Of a stretch of DNA of 14,765 bases, positions 7,326-13,961 are shown one piece after another (position 1 is the first letter of the stretch; each line of letters starts with the position of its first letter). Source of the DNA: an uncultured Prevotella sp. (GTDB lineage Bacteria > Bacteroidota > Bacteroidia > Bacteroidales > Bacteroidaceae); contig CALZDK010000023.1 in assembly GCA_945637645.1 (NCBI GenBank), positions 1 to 14,765 of the forward strand, given 5' to 3'. Made by a program: the position numbers and the translations under genes. The notes below the pieces were generated by a model, which saw only the letters and a list, made by a program, of their open reading frames with translations, ran no database searches and was not told the origin of the DNA.

Positions 7326-8969
7326 ATGGAAAAAAGTGCATTGCAAATTGCCCGCGCTGCCTATCAGCCAAAGCTGCCAAAGGCTTTGCGTGGAGCGTTG
7401 AAGGCTGTGGAGGGTGAGCCTACACAGTCAGTCGCAGACCAGGAAGAGGTAGAGAAACTCTTCCCTAACACATACGGCATGCCGTATCTGAAGTTTGAGC
7501 CTACAGAAGGTGAGTCAACTCCTGTTGCCATCAATGTGGGTGTGATCCTCTCTGGTGGTCAGGCCCCTGGCGGACATAATGTCATCTCGGGTCTCTTCGA
7601 CGGTATTAAGAAACTCAATCCTGCCAATCGTCTCTACGGATTCATTCTTGGTCCTGGTGGCTTGGTTGACCACAACTACATGGAACTTACCGAGGACATC
7701 ATCGACGAGTATCGCAACACCGGTGGATTTGACATCATCGGCTCAGGACGTACAAAGTTGGAGAAGAAGGAGCAGTTTGACAAGGGATTGGAGATACTCA
7801 AGGCTCTTGACATCAAGGCTCTCGTTATCATCGGTGGTGACGACTCAAACACCAACGCTTGCGTGTTGGCAGAGTACTACAAGGCAATTGATGCCGGAGT
7901 TCAGGTAATTGGTTGTCCAAAGACCATCGACGGCGACCTCAAGAACTCTGAGATTGAGACTTCATTCGGTTTCGACACTGCCACTAAGGTCTATTCAGAG
8001 GTTATCGGCAACATCATGCGTGACTGTAATTCTGCAAAGAAATACTGGCACTTCATCAAACTGATGGGTCGTTCAGCTTCTCATGTCACACTTGAGTGCG
8101 CCCTGCAGACACATCCTAACATCACCCTTATCGGTGAGGAGGTTGAGGCTAAGAACCAGTCGCTTGACGACGTTGTGACATACATTGCCGATGCAGTTGC
8201 CGACCGTGCAACACGCGGAATGAACTATGGCGTGGTTCTCGTGCCAGAGGGACTCATCGAGTTTATCCCTGCCATTAAGAAGCTCATTTCCGAACTCAAC
8301 GACATGCTTGCAGCTAATCAGGCTGACTTCGACATGGTTGCCGACGACAAGAAGATTGACTACGTTTTGAAGCACCTCTCTGACGAGAATGCTGCCATCT
8401 TCAAGAGCCTGCCTCTGTCTGTTTCAAGACAGCTCGCACTGGAGCGTGACCCACACGGTAACGTACAGGTGTCTCTCATCGAGACAGAGCAGCTGCTTGC
8501 AGAAATGGTAGGAAAGAAACTCTCACAGTGGAAGAAAGACGGCCTCTTCAGCGGCAAGTTCTCTACACAACACCACTTCTTCGGATACGAAGGTCGTTGT
8601 GCAGCTCCTTCAAACTTCGATGCCGACTATTGCTACTCGCTTGGTTTCAATGCGTCGATGCTCATTGCAGCAGGCAAGACAGGCTATATGTCATCGGTAA
8701 AGAATACATCAAAGCCTGTTGACGAGTGGATTGCAGGCGGTATTCCTATCACCATGATGATGAATATGGAGAAGCGCAACGGACAGATGAAGCCAGTTAT
8801 CCGCAAGGCTCTCGTTGAGCTCGATGGCAAACCATACAAGTATTTCGTTGCCCATCGTACAAAGTGGGCTCGTGAGACAGAGTTCGTTTATCCTGGACCA
8901 ATTCAGTACTTCGGTCCGACAGAGGTTTGCGACCAGCCAACCAAGACTCTGATTCTTGAGCAGTCATAA
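7326..8969 (+). CDS. pfp: Pyrophosphate-dependent 6-phosphofructokinase, long type
   Basis: This 547-aa enzyme phosphorylates fructose 6-phosphate to fructose 1,6-bisphosphate using pyrophosphate in place of ATP, reversibly, in the cytoplasmic glycolytic route. Family landmarks are clear: GGQAPGGHN (77-85), GGDDS (170-174) and PKTIDGDLK (198-206), then MGRSASH (247-253). The second Asp of GGDDS and the Lys in TIDGDLK are the residues that mark PPi use; ATP enzymes normally have GGDGS. The length fits the roughly 550-aa group that includes plant PFP beta-like enzymes. A TTG three codons upstream (7317) would add MLL, but the ATG at 7326 is the likelier start. Codon choice is markedly uniform (GGT, CGT, ATC, AAG rich), as expected for a highly expressed gene. 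The adjacent GH25 gene follows after a strong hairpin. Confidence 0.96.
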   Translation: MEKSALQIARAAYQPKLPKALRGALKAVEGEPTQSVADQEEVEKLFPNTYGMPYLKFEPTEGESTPVAINVGVILSGGQAPGGHNVISGLFDGIKKLNPANRLYGFILGPGGLVDHNYMELTEDIIDEYRNTGGFDIIGSGRTKLEKKEQFDKGLEILKALDIKALVIIGGDDSNTNACVLAEYYKAIDAGVQVIGCPKTIDGDLKNSEIETSFGFDTATKVYSEVIGNIMRDCNSAKKYWHFIKLMGRSASHVTLECALQTHPNITLIGEEVEAKNQSLDDVVTYIADAVADRATRGMNYGVVLVPEGLIEFIPAIKKLISELNDMLAANQADFDMVADDKKIDYVLKHLSDENAAIFKSLPLSVSRQLALERDPHGNVQVSLIETEQLLAEMVGKKLSQWKKDGLFSGKFSTQHHFFGYEGRCAAPSNFDADYCYSLGFNASMLIAAGKTGYMSSVKNTSKPVDEWIAGGIPITMMMNMEKRNGQMKPVIRKALVELDGKPYKYFVAHRTKWARETEFVYPGPIQYFGPTEVCDQPTKTLILEQS

Positions 8970-8976
8970 TATTAAA

Positions 8977-9003
8977 AGGAGTGAGAGGTAAGCTCTCACT
9001 CCT
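8977..9003 (+). terminator. 11-bp perfect hairpin after pfp
   Basis: AGGAGTGAGAG (8977-8987) pairs with CTCTCACTCCT (8993-9003) around the 5-nt loop GTAAG, starting 7 nt after the pfp stop. The downstream tract is CTTCTCTCACCCC, not a U-run, so it lacks the classical intrinsic terminator tail. CTCTCAC recurs at 9007-9013, offering an alternative 3' arm. It may stabilise the pfp mRNA 3' end or reduce read-through into the GH25 gene 25 nt further on. Confidence 0.55.
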
Positions 9004-9027
9004 CTTCTCTCACCCCTATAACACCTC

Positions 9028-9873
9028 ATGACACCACCACCACGAAAAAGAAAATACACAAGTCCTGTACGTCGGAAAAAACCAGGCGTGCTTCTTCGCC
9101 TGTTGCAGAAAGTCCCAGGATGGGTGTGGTGGCTTGGAGGCTTTACTGTTGTCTTACTCTACGTCTTTTTCTTCTACTATTTCTTTGTTTCTCCTTTCGG
9201 TTTCCGCTGGCGTGCCCTCTATGGAGACATCTCCTATCCAGAGGGATATGAGATTCATGGCATCGACATCAGCCACTATCAAGGTGAGATAGACTGGGAG
9301 AAATTGCGCAACAACGGAATGATAGAAAAGTGTCCCGTAAGGTTTGTAATGATAAAGGCAACAGAGGGCGCAACGAAAAAAGACGAGAATTTCGACGACA
9401 ATTTCTATCAGGCACGCGAGTATGGATTCATACGCGGAGCTTACCATTTCTGGAGTGTATATTCGTCGGGAAGAGCGCAAGCGGAGCATTTCCTGAGTCA
9501 GGTGGAACTCGAGCCTGGCGACCTGCCTCCTGTGCTTGATGTGGAACACAAGGCAAAGAACCAGTCGGACGAAGAGTTTAAGGAGAGTGTGCTGACATGG
9601 CTTCGCATTGTGGAGAAAAAATATAAGGTGAAGCCTATAATATACACCTACTACAAGTTCAAGATGAAATACTTGAGCGATTCTGTCTTTGACGACTATC
9701 CTTATTGGATTGCCCATTATTATGTTGACAAGGTAGAGTATAAGGGGAAATGGAAGTTCTGGCAGCACACCGATTGTGGGCGACTGCCAGGAATAAAGGG
9801 TTATGTGGATTTCAATATCTACAATGGTAGCTATTACGACCTTAAACGACTGACTATCGGAGCGGAAGACTGA
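9028..9873 (+). CDS. Membrane-anchored glycoside hydrolase family 25 (lysozyme-like) protein
   Basis: This 281-aa protein has a basic N-terminus (1-28), one hydrophobic segment (about 31-54) and then a GH25 domain (about 75-270), so it is probably anchored in the inner membrane with the enzyme in the periplasm. GH25 landmarks are GIDISHYQG (78-86), FVMIKATEG (106-114), GAYHFW (137-142), the catalytic pair D171 and E173 in PPVLDVEH, YWIAHY (226-231), and WQHTDCG followed by GYVDFNIYNG near the end. The expected activity is hydrolysis of the MurNAc-GlcNAc bond of peptidoglycan. There is no clear ribosome binding site and no promoter in the 58-nt spacer, so expression probably depends on read-through from pfp. 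The last 20 nt overlap the 3' end of prmA on the other strand. Confidence 0.92.
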   Translation: MTPPPRKRKYTSPVRRKKPGVLLRLLQKVPGWVWWLGGFTVVLLYVFFFYYFFVSPFGFRWRALYGDISYPEGYEIHGIDISHYQGEIDWEKLRNNGMIEKCPVRFVMIKATEGATKKDENFDDNFYQAREYGFIRGAYHFWSVYSSGRAQAEHFLSQVELEPGDLPPVLDVEHKAKNQSDEEFKESVLTWLRIVEKKYKVKPIIYTYYKFKMKYLSDSVFDDYPYWIAHYYVDKVEYKGKWKFWQHTDCGRLPGIKGYVDFNIYNGSYYDLKRLTIGAED

Positions 9874-10726
9874 AACAGAGCATTGCCCAATTGCCATCCG
9901 TGCGCTTAATGGCTGGTTTAAGTCCCAATGATATTGCCTTGTCTGTCAATATCTTAACATCGCTTTCATAGAAACCACTTAAAACCAGTGTAGCCCCTTC
10001 CTTCATCTTGGCAACAAAAACCTCCATATCGTTTAAGAGTATGTTTCGGTTGATGTTTGCCACAACTATATCGAATTGTTCTTCGATGTTTTGAAGCACT
10101 TTGGAATCGCCAAGCAACGAAGTGTAGCGGTCGTCAACGCGGTTGATTATGGCATTATGGCGTGCGTTGTCGGCACTCCATTCGTCTATGTCGTAGCCCA
10201 CCACATGACTTGCACCACAGCGCAGGGCGACAATGCCGAGTATTCCAGTGCCGCATCCGCAGTCAAGCACACTCTTTGACTTGAGGTCGGTGTTGAGTAG
10301 TTGGCTGACTATTGTGCGCGTTGTCTCGTGGTTGCCGGTTCCAAAGGCGAGCTTCGCATCTATCTCCACCTCTATGGCTCCTTCGGGGAGTTTTTCAGGC
10401 AAATGGCGTCCGTCGTGGATTACGCATCGGTCGTCAACAATGATAGGTTCAAATCCCTCTTGTTCCCACTGCTCGTTCCAGTCGCGGTATTCAGCCTCAG
10501 CTATTTCGTAGTTAATACCGACGTCCTCGAATGGAAAATCGGCTATGACATCCTTCAGCGCGTTCTCGTCGAACAATTCCGTCTGAACGTAGCCCTTTAG
10601 TCCATCCTCCACTTCCTCGAAAGTCTCAAATCCCGTTTCGCCTGCCAGCGCAGCCAAGAGGTCGCGAGCATCCTGCATGATGCCTGCGTCCCCTTCAATC
10701 CTAAATGTTATCTCGTAATATTTCAT
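9854..10726 (-). CDS. prmA: Ribosomal protein L11 methyltransferase
   Basis: PrmA trimethylates lysines and the N-terminus of ribosomal protein L11 using S-adenosylmethionine. The 290-aa product has the N-terminal L11-binding-type domain (about 1-80), the signature LAFGTGNHETTR (126-137, usual form AFGTGtHpTT), the SAM-binding glycine loop VLDCGCGTGILG (153-164), the acidic GYDID (177-181) and VVANINRNIL (221-230), which replaces the NPPY-type motif in this family. Length and order are normal. A TTG at 10735 extends the frame by three codons, but the ATG at 10726 gives the canonical start MKYYEITFRI. The promoter at 10733-10762 sits so close that the transcript may begin almost at the start codon. 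The stop lies inside the end of the GH25 gene. Confidence 0.95.
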   Translation of the reverse strand: MKYYEITFRIEGDAGIMQDARDLLAALAGETGFETFEEVEDGLKGYVQTELFDENALKDVIADFPFEDVGINYEIAEAEYRDWNEQWEQEGFEPIIVDDRCVIHDGRHLPEKLPEGAIEVEIDAKLAFGTGNHETTRTIVSQLLNTDLKSKSVLDCGCGTGILGIVALRCGASHVVGYDIDEWSADNARHNAIINRVDDRYTSLLGDSKVLQNIEEQFDIVVANINRNILLNDMEVFVAKMKEGATLVLSGFYESDVKILTDKAISLGLKPAIKRTDGNWAMLCFSLPLR

Positions 10727-10732
10727 TAGCAA

Positions 10733-10762
10733 CAAAATTACTACCTTTTACCAATATGCAAC
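10733..10762 (-). promoter_or_regulatory. prmA promoter, predicted near-leaderless
   Basis: On the minus strand GTTG (10762-10759), an 18-bp spacer and TAATTTTG (10740-10733) form a good match to the Bacteroidota -33/-7 promoter. Only 6 nt separate the -7 element from the ATG at 10726, so transcription would start 0-4 nt before the start codon. Confidence 0.6.
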
Positions 10763-10826
10763 GGAAAATGGGAGTTAAAAAAAATGAAAATCGGCAATAT
10801 CTTATTATCAATAACAACAAAATGTT

Positions 10827-10834
10827 TACCTTTG
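10827..10834 (+). promoter_or_regulatory. Promoter -7 element of the PPIase-rmuC pair
   Basis: TACCTTTG matches TAnnTTTG exactly and is followed by CAG. It stands 29 nt before the ATG at 10864. The -33 region is AT-rich without a clear TTTG. Confidence 0.6.
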
Positions 10835-10863
10835 CAGTAATAAATTAATTATTGAAAAAAAAA

Positions 10864-11625
10864 ATGGATAAAGAGAACAATAAGACAAGAGTAAGGATTA
10901 AGACCTCGATGGGCGACATCGTGGTTAGACTCTACGACGAGACTCCAAAACATCGTGACAATTTCGTAAAGTTGGCAAAGGAAGGCTATTTTGATGGAAC
11001 ACTCTTCCACAGAGTGATACGCGACTTCATGATTCAGGGCGGCGATCCTGACAGCAAGGGCGCACCAGCAGGCAAGAACCTCGGAACAGGAGGACCAGAC
11101 TACACCATTCCGGCAGAGTTCGTTTTCCCAAAGCTGTACCATAAGCGTGGAGCGCTGAGCGCCGCTCGTACTGGCGACGAGGTGAATCCTAACCGTGAGA
11201 GCAGCGGAAGCCAGTTCTATATAGTATGGGGAAAGACATATAAGCCTGCAGAACTGAAGCAGATGGAACGACAGCTGGCAATGCAGCAGGAACAAGCAGT
11301 GTTCAACCAACTTGTGGCAGACAACAAGGCGAAGATAATGGAACTGCGCAGAAACCGAGACCGTGCAGGACTTCAGGAACTTCAGGACGATTTGATTGCA
11401 TCCACAAAGGCTATATGCGCAGAGAAGGGATTGCCAAAGTTCACCGACGAACAAGTGGAAAGTTACACAACCGTGGGTGGAACACCTTTCCTCGACAACC
11501 AATATACTGTTTTTGGGGAGGTGGAAGAAGGCCTCGAAATCGTAGGTAAGATACAGGAAGTTGAGACAGGGCGCAACGATCGTCCGAAGGATGATGTGGT
11601 AATGTTATCCGTGGAGGTTATCTGA
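10864..11625 (+). CDS. Cyclophilin-type peptidylprolyl isomerase with helical insertion
   Basis: The 253-aa protein is a cyclophilin that speeds cis-trans isomerisation of prolyl bonds. The active-site block LFHRVIRDFMIQGGDP (47-62) carries the residues matching human CypA R55, F60 and Q63 (here R50, F55, Q58). GTGGPDYTIPAEF (74-86), RGALSAAR (95-102) and SSGSQFYI (113-120) follow. After this strand the usual short loop is replaced by about 80 residues (124-205), rich in Gln, Lys and Glu and predicted helical or coiled, before the fold resumes at FLDNQYTVFGEV. No signal peptide is seen, so it is probably cytoplasmic. A TTG at 10852 would add four residues; the ATG after the A-run is preferred. 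The gene ends 1 nt before rmuC. Confidence 0.93.
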   Translation: MDKENNKTRVRIKTSMGDIVVRLYDETPKHRDNFVKLAKEGYFDGTLFHRVIRDFMIQGGDPDSKGAPAGKNLGTGGPDYTIPAEFVFPKLYHKRGALSAARTGDEVNPNRESSGSQFYIVWGKTYKPAELKQMERQLAMQQEQAVFNQLVADNKAKIMELRRNRDRAGLQELQDDLIASTKAICAEKGLPKFTDEQVESYTTVGGTPFLDNQYTVFGEVEEGLEIVGKIQEVETGRNDRPKDDVVMLSVEVI

Positions 11626-11626
11626 A

Positions 11627-12907
11627 ATGGCAGTAGCTTTCGTTTTCCTTCTTGTCGGCTTAGTCTTAGGACTCGTTGTCGGAATGTTGCTCACCAAGTC
11701 GAGGATGCTTGAGGAGAAAACCTCATTGGTGGCGAGCCGCAATGTGTTGCAAAACGAGACAGACCAGTTGAGAAGACAACTTTCCGAGCAGGAGAAACGC
11801 CACACAAGTCAGATTGACGAACTGCGTCAGCAACAAAAGGAGCAGTTGGAGCAGCAGTCGGCACTGATACGTGAGCAGATTAACAATGCTTCGGAACAGA
11901 TACTCAAGAAGCGTGCCGAGGAGCTACAGAGGAACAATACCGAGCAGCTCTCAACAATTCTCACCCCTTTGCACGAGCGTCTGCAGCAGATGCGCGAGGC
12001 GGTGGAGAAAAGTGAGCGCGGACAGTCTTTGGCAATGGAACGTCTCGATGCTGTGATAAAGGAAAACCTGCGTCAAGTTCACGAGGTGGGCGAGAGGGCG
12101 GACAAACTTGCCGAGGCACTTACCAGCGAGAACAAGACCCAAGGCGATTTTGGTGAGCTGCGTCTTCGCACTTTGTTGATTAATATGGGTTTGGAGGAGG
12201 GTGTGCAGTTTGAAGAACAGGCAACCATGAGAGACGAGAGGGGAAAGACAATCTATGAAGAGGAAAACGGAAGGCGTATGATGCCCGATGTCATACTCCA
12301 TTTCCCCGACGACCGCGATGTCATCATCGACTCCAAGATGTCGCTAAAAGCCTTTGAGGAATATTTCAATGCAGAGAGCGAGGAGGACAAAGCTCGAGCT
12401 CTTACCCGACATATCGCCTCGGTGAGAAGCCATGTCAAGGAACTTGCCCACAAAAACTACAGTAGCTATATTAGGAAAGGCAGGCAGAAACTTGACTTCG
12501 TGCTGATGTATGTTTACAGCGAGAGCGCACTGCAGTTGGCTTTGGCAAACGATGTAACATTGTGGAAGGAAGCCTACGACCAGGGCGTGGTAATTTCCGG
12601 CAGCCAAAATCTCTACATGATTCTTCGAGTGTTGGAAATGACATGGAGGCAGGTGCGCCAGGCGGAGAATCAAGAGGAGATAATGAAAGTTGCCGACGAA
12701 GTTGTCAATAGGGTACAGATGTTCTATGAGCGTTTCCTTGATGTTGAGGACCAATTGGAGAAAACCCGCAAGGCATTTGACTCTTTGAAGACAAACACCT
12801 CGCCCAGTGGCAAGAGCATAATCACGGCAGCAAGCAAACTGCTGGATTATGGCGCCAGGGAGAATCCAAAGCGCAAAGTTAGCTTGGGAGCTGCCTACAG
12901 AGACTAA
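11627..12907 (+). CDS. rmuC: DNA recombination protein RmuC
   Basis: RmuC-family proteins limit inversion between short inverted repeats in E. coli and carry a PD-(D/E)XK nuclease-like core. This 426-aa protein has an N-terminal membrane segment (about 3-22), a long coiled coil rich in Gln and Glu (about 28-165), the conserved block GDFGELRL (173-180) and the nuclease-like core around P220-D221 and I234-D235-S236-K237 (MPDVILHF, VIIDSKMSL). The C-terminal helical part ends in a basic stretch. Length is typical. It starts 1 nt after the PPIase stop, indicating cotranscription. Its TAA overlaps the TAG of the convergent 146-aa gene. Confidence 0.94.
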   Translation: MAVAFVFLLVGLVLGLVVGMLLTKSRMLEEKTSLVASRNVLQNETDQLRRQLSEQEKRHTSQIDELRQQQKEQLEQQSALIREQINNASEQILKKRAEELQRNNTEQLSTILTPLHERLQQMREAVEKSERGQSLAMERLDAVIKENLRQVHEVGERADKLAEALTSENKTQGDFGELRLRTLLINMGLEEGVQFEEQATMRDERGKTIYEEENGRRMMPDVILHFPDDRDVIIDSKMSLKAFEEYFNAESEEDKARALTRHIASVRSHVKELAHKNYSSYIRKGRQKLDFVLMYVYSESALQLALANDVTLWKEAYDQGVVISGSQNLYMILRVLEMTWRQVRQAENQEEIMKVADEVVNRVQMFYERFLDVEDQLEKTRKAFDSLKTNTSPSGKSIITAASKLLDYGARENPKRKVSLGAAYRD

Positions 12908-13344
12908 TCTTTCAGCAGCTTCTCAAGAAACTCGTTAAGGTCCTTGTCAAGACCCTCCATGAGGTCTGGATCGATGATTACCGTGTCGTCGTCGACAAGA
13001 TACAGTTCGGCGACATTCTCCTTCTCGTCGTCCTCGAGCACAAAAGAGTATGGTTTGAGGATTGACATTCCTTCAACGAGTTTCTTTTTCCTTTCGATAC
13101 ACTTTCTTATCACTGTTGTGATGTCGTTGTAGAAAGTCTCGTCGGTATTTTGGATCCATTGCTCGATGACAGCGCGTGTTATCTCGTTGTCGTCGTCGTC
13201 GAAAGCCACGAGTTCTCCCGTTTCCTGATTTGCCCTCAGGTGTATGTCGGTGAGAATGGAAGCCTCGTGGTTTGCTGGAAACTTGTCTGCCACCTTGCTG
13301 ATGGTACGCTCCACTTGCTGTAGTGTCTGATCTGATACTTTCAT
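12904..13344 (-). CDS. Acidic hypothetical protein, 146 aa
   Basis: No family recognised. The product starts MKVSDQTLQQ, seems soluble, and is strongly acidic with runs such as FDDDDNE (48-54), LEDDEKE and LVDDDTVIIDPD, ending in a helical LNEFLEKLLKD. Nothing suggests catalysis or membrane insertion. A good promoter (13369-13399) directly precedes it, and the codon pattern resembles its neighbours, so it is a real gene. It is monocistronic: the next gene on the right is divergent and rmuC on the left is convergent with a 4-nt overlap of stop codons. Confidence 0.8.
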   Translation of the reverse strand: MKVSDQTLQQVERTISKVADKFPANHEASILTDIHLRANQETGELVAFDDDDNEITRAVIEQWIQNTDETFYNDITTVIRKCIERKKKLVEGMSILKPYSFVLEDDEKENVAELYLVDDDTVIIDPDLMEGLDKDLNEFLEKLLKD

Positions 13345-13368
13345 AGCGTTATAGATTTTTATTTAGTG

Positions 13369-13399
13369 CAAAAGTAGTAAAAAAAACTATGACTGCAAA
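13369..13399 (-). promoter_or_regulatory. Promoter of the acidic 146-aa gene
   Basis: On the minus strand TTTG (13399-13396), a 19-bp spacer and TACTTTTG (13376-13369) form a full match to the Bacteroidota housekeeping promoter. The -7 element ends 24 nt before the ATG at 13344. Confidence 0.75.
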
Positions 13400-13411
13400 C
13401 GATTACGAATA

Positions 13412-13437
13412 TTTTTTGCAAAAAAAGGTGCTTTTTT
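13412..13437. promoter_or_regulatory. Phased A/T tracts between divergent promoters
   Basis: TTTTTTGCAAAAAA (13412-13425) is a perfect 14-bp palindrome, and it overlaps AAAAAAG-GTG-CTTTTTT (13421-13437), a second dyad. T6, A7 and T6 runs are spaced by roughly a helical turn, which tends to bend DNA. The element sits between the -33 regions of the two divergent promoters, so it could be a shared regulatory or curved segment. Function is inferred from position only. Confidence 0.4.
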
Positions 13438-13469
13438 GTTGGTTAGTTCAAAAGATAGTAGTAATTTTG
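13438..13469 (+). promoter_or_regulatory. Promoter of rseC-rnf genes
   Basis: TAATTTTG at 13462-13469 matches TAnnTTTG, with GTTG at 13438-13441 placed 20 bp upstream as the -33 element. The leader to the rseC ATG at 13519 is about 45 nt. Confidence 0.65.
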
Positions 13470-13518
13470 CAAAAAATATCATTGGACGTTAAACAAAAAA
13501 CAAACTTTACCACCAAAG

Positions 13519-13956
13519 ATGAGCGACAAGATAAACCATAGTGGTGTTGTGGAAACAGTGGACGGAGAGCATCTTCGGGTGCGTATTCTACAAACCTCGG
13601 CATGCAGTGCATGCAAGGTGGCAGGACACTGTAGCGCGGCAGAGTCTAAGGAGAAAATCGTCGATGTGGTGTTAGGGAAGGGCAGTGTTGACTACAAGGT
13701 AGGTGACAATGTTGTGGTCTCCACCACACAGTCCGCAGTTGGCAAGGCTCTTTTCGTTGGTTTCCTCCTGCCTTTTGGAGTCATGGTTGTGGCGTTGTTG
13801 GTGGCGATTGTTGTCACGTCCGACGAACTTGTATCTGCTTTAGTGGCTATTGCCTCTCTCGTTCCCTATTACTTTATTATATATATATTGCGAGACAGGC
13901 TTGGCCGCAGTGTGACGTTTTCAATAGAGAAAGAAATTATTAACAAAACATACTAA
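13519..13956 (+). CDS. rseC: RseC/MucC-like SoxR-reducing system protein
   Basis: The 145-aa product has the RseC layout: an N-terminal cytoplasmic beta domain with cysteines C29, C32 and C38 (ACSACKVAGHC), then two membrane segments (about 76-98 and 104-123) and a short basic tail. In E. coli RseC works with the Rsx/Rnf complex in keeping SoxR reduced and is linked to the sigma-E locus. No sigma-E genes are visible here; the link is with rnfB, which starts 5 nt after this stop. That position argues for a role as an accessory or assembly factor of the Rnf electron-transport complex, possibly carrying a metal or redox centre on the three cysteines. The ATG is preceded by AAAG only. Confidence 0.9.
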   Translation: MSDKINHSGVVETVDGEHLRVRILQTSACSACKVAGHCSAAESKEKIVDVVLGKGSVDYKVGDNVVVSTTQSAVGKALFVGFLLPFGVMVVALLVAIVVTSDELVSALVAIASLVPYYFIIYILRDRLGRSVTFSIEKEIINKTY

Positions 13957-13961
13957 CAAAA

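Noticed and set aside
9154..9897. Long open frame of 247 codons antisense to the GH25 gene
   Set aside because: It lies opposite a gene with clear catalytic motifs and has no recognisable domain; its length is a by-product of codon use on the other strand.
10849..11502. 217-codon minus-strand frame antisense to the prolyl isomerase
   Set aside because: The plus strand has unmistakable cyclophilin motifs; the antisense product is Cys/Leu-rich with no family features.
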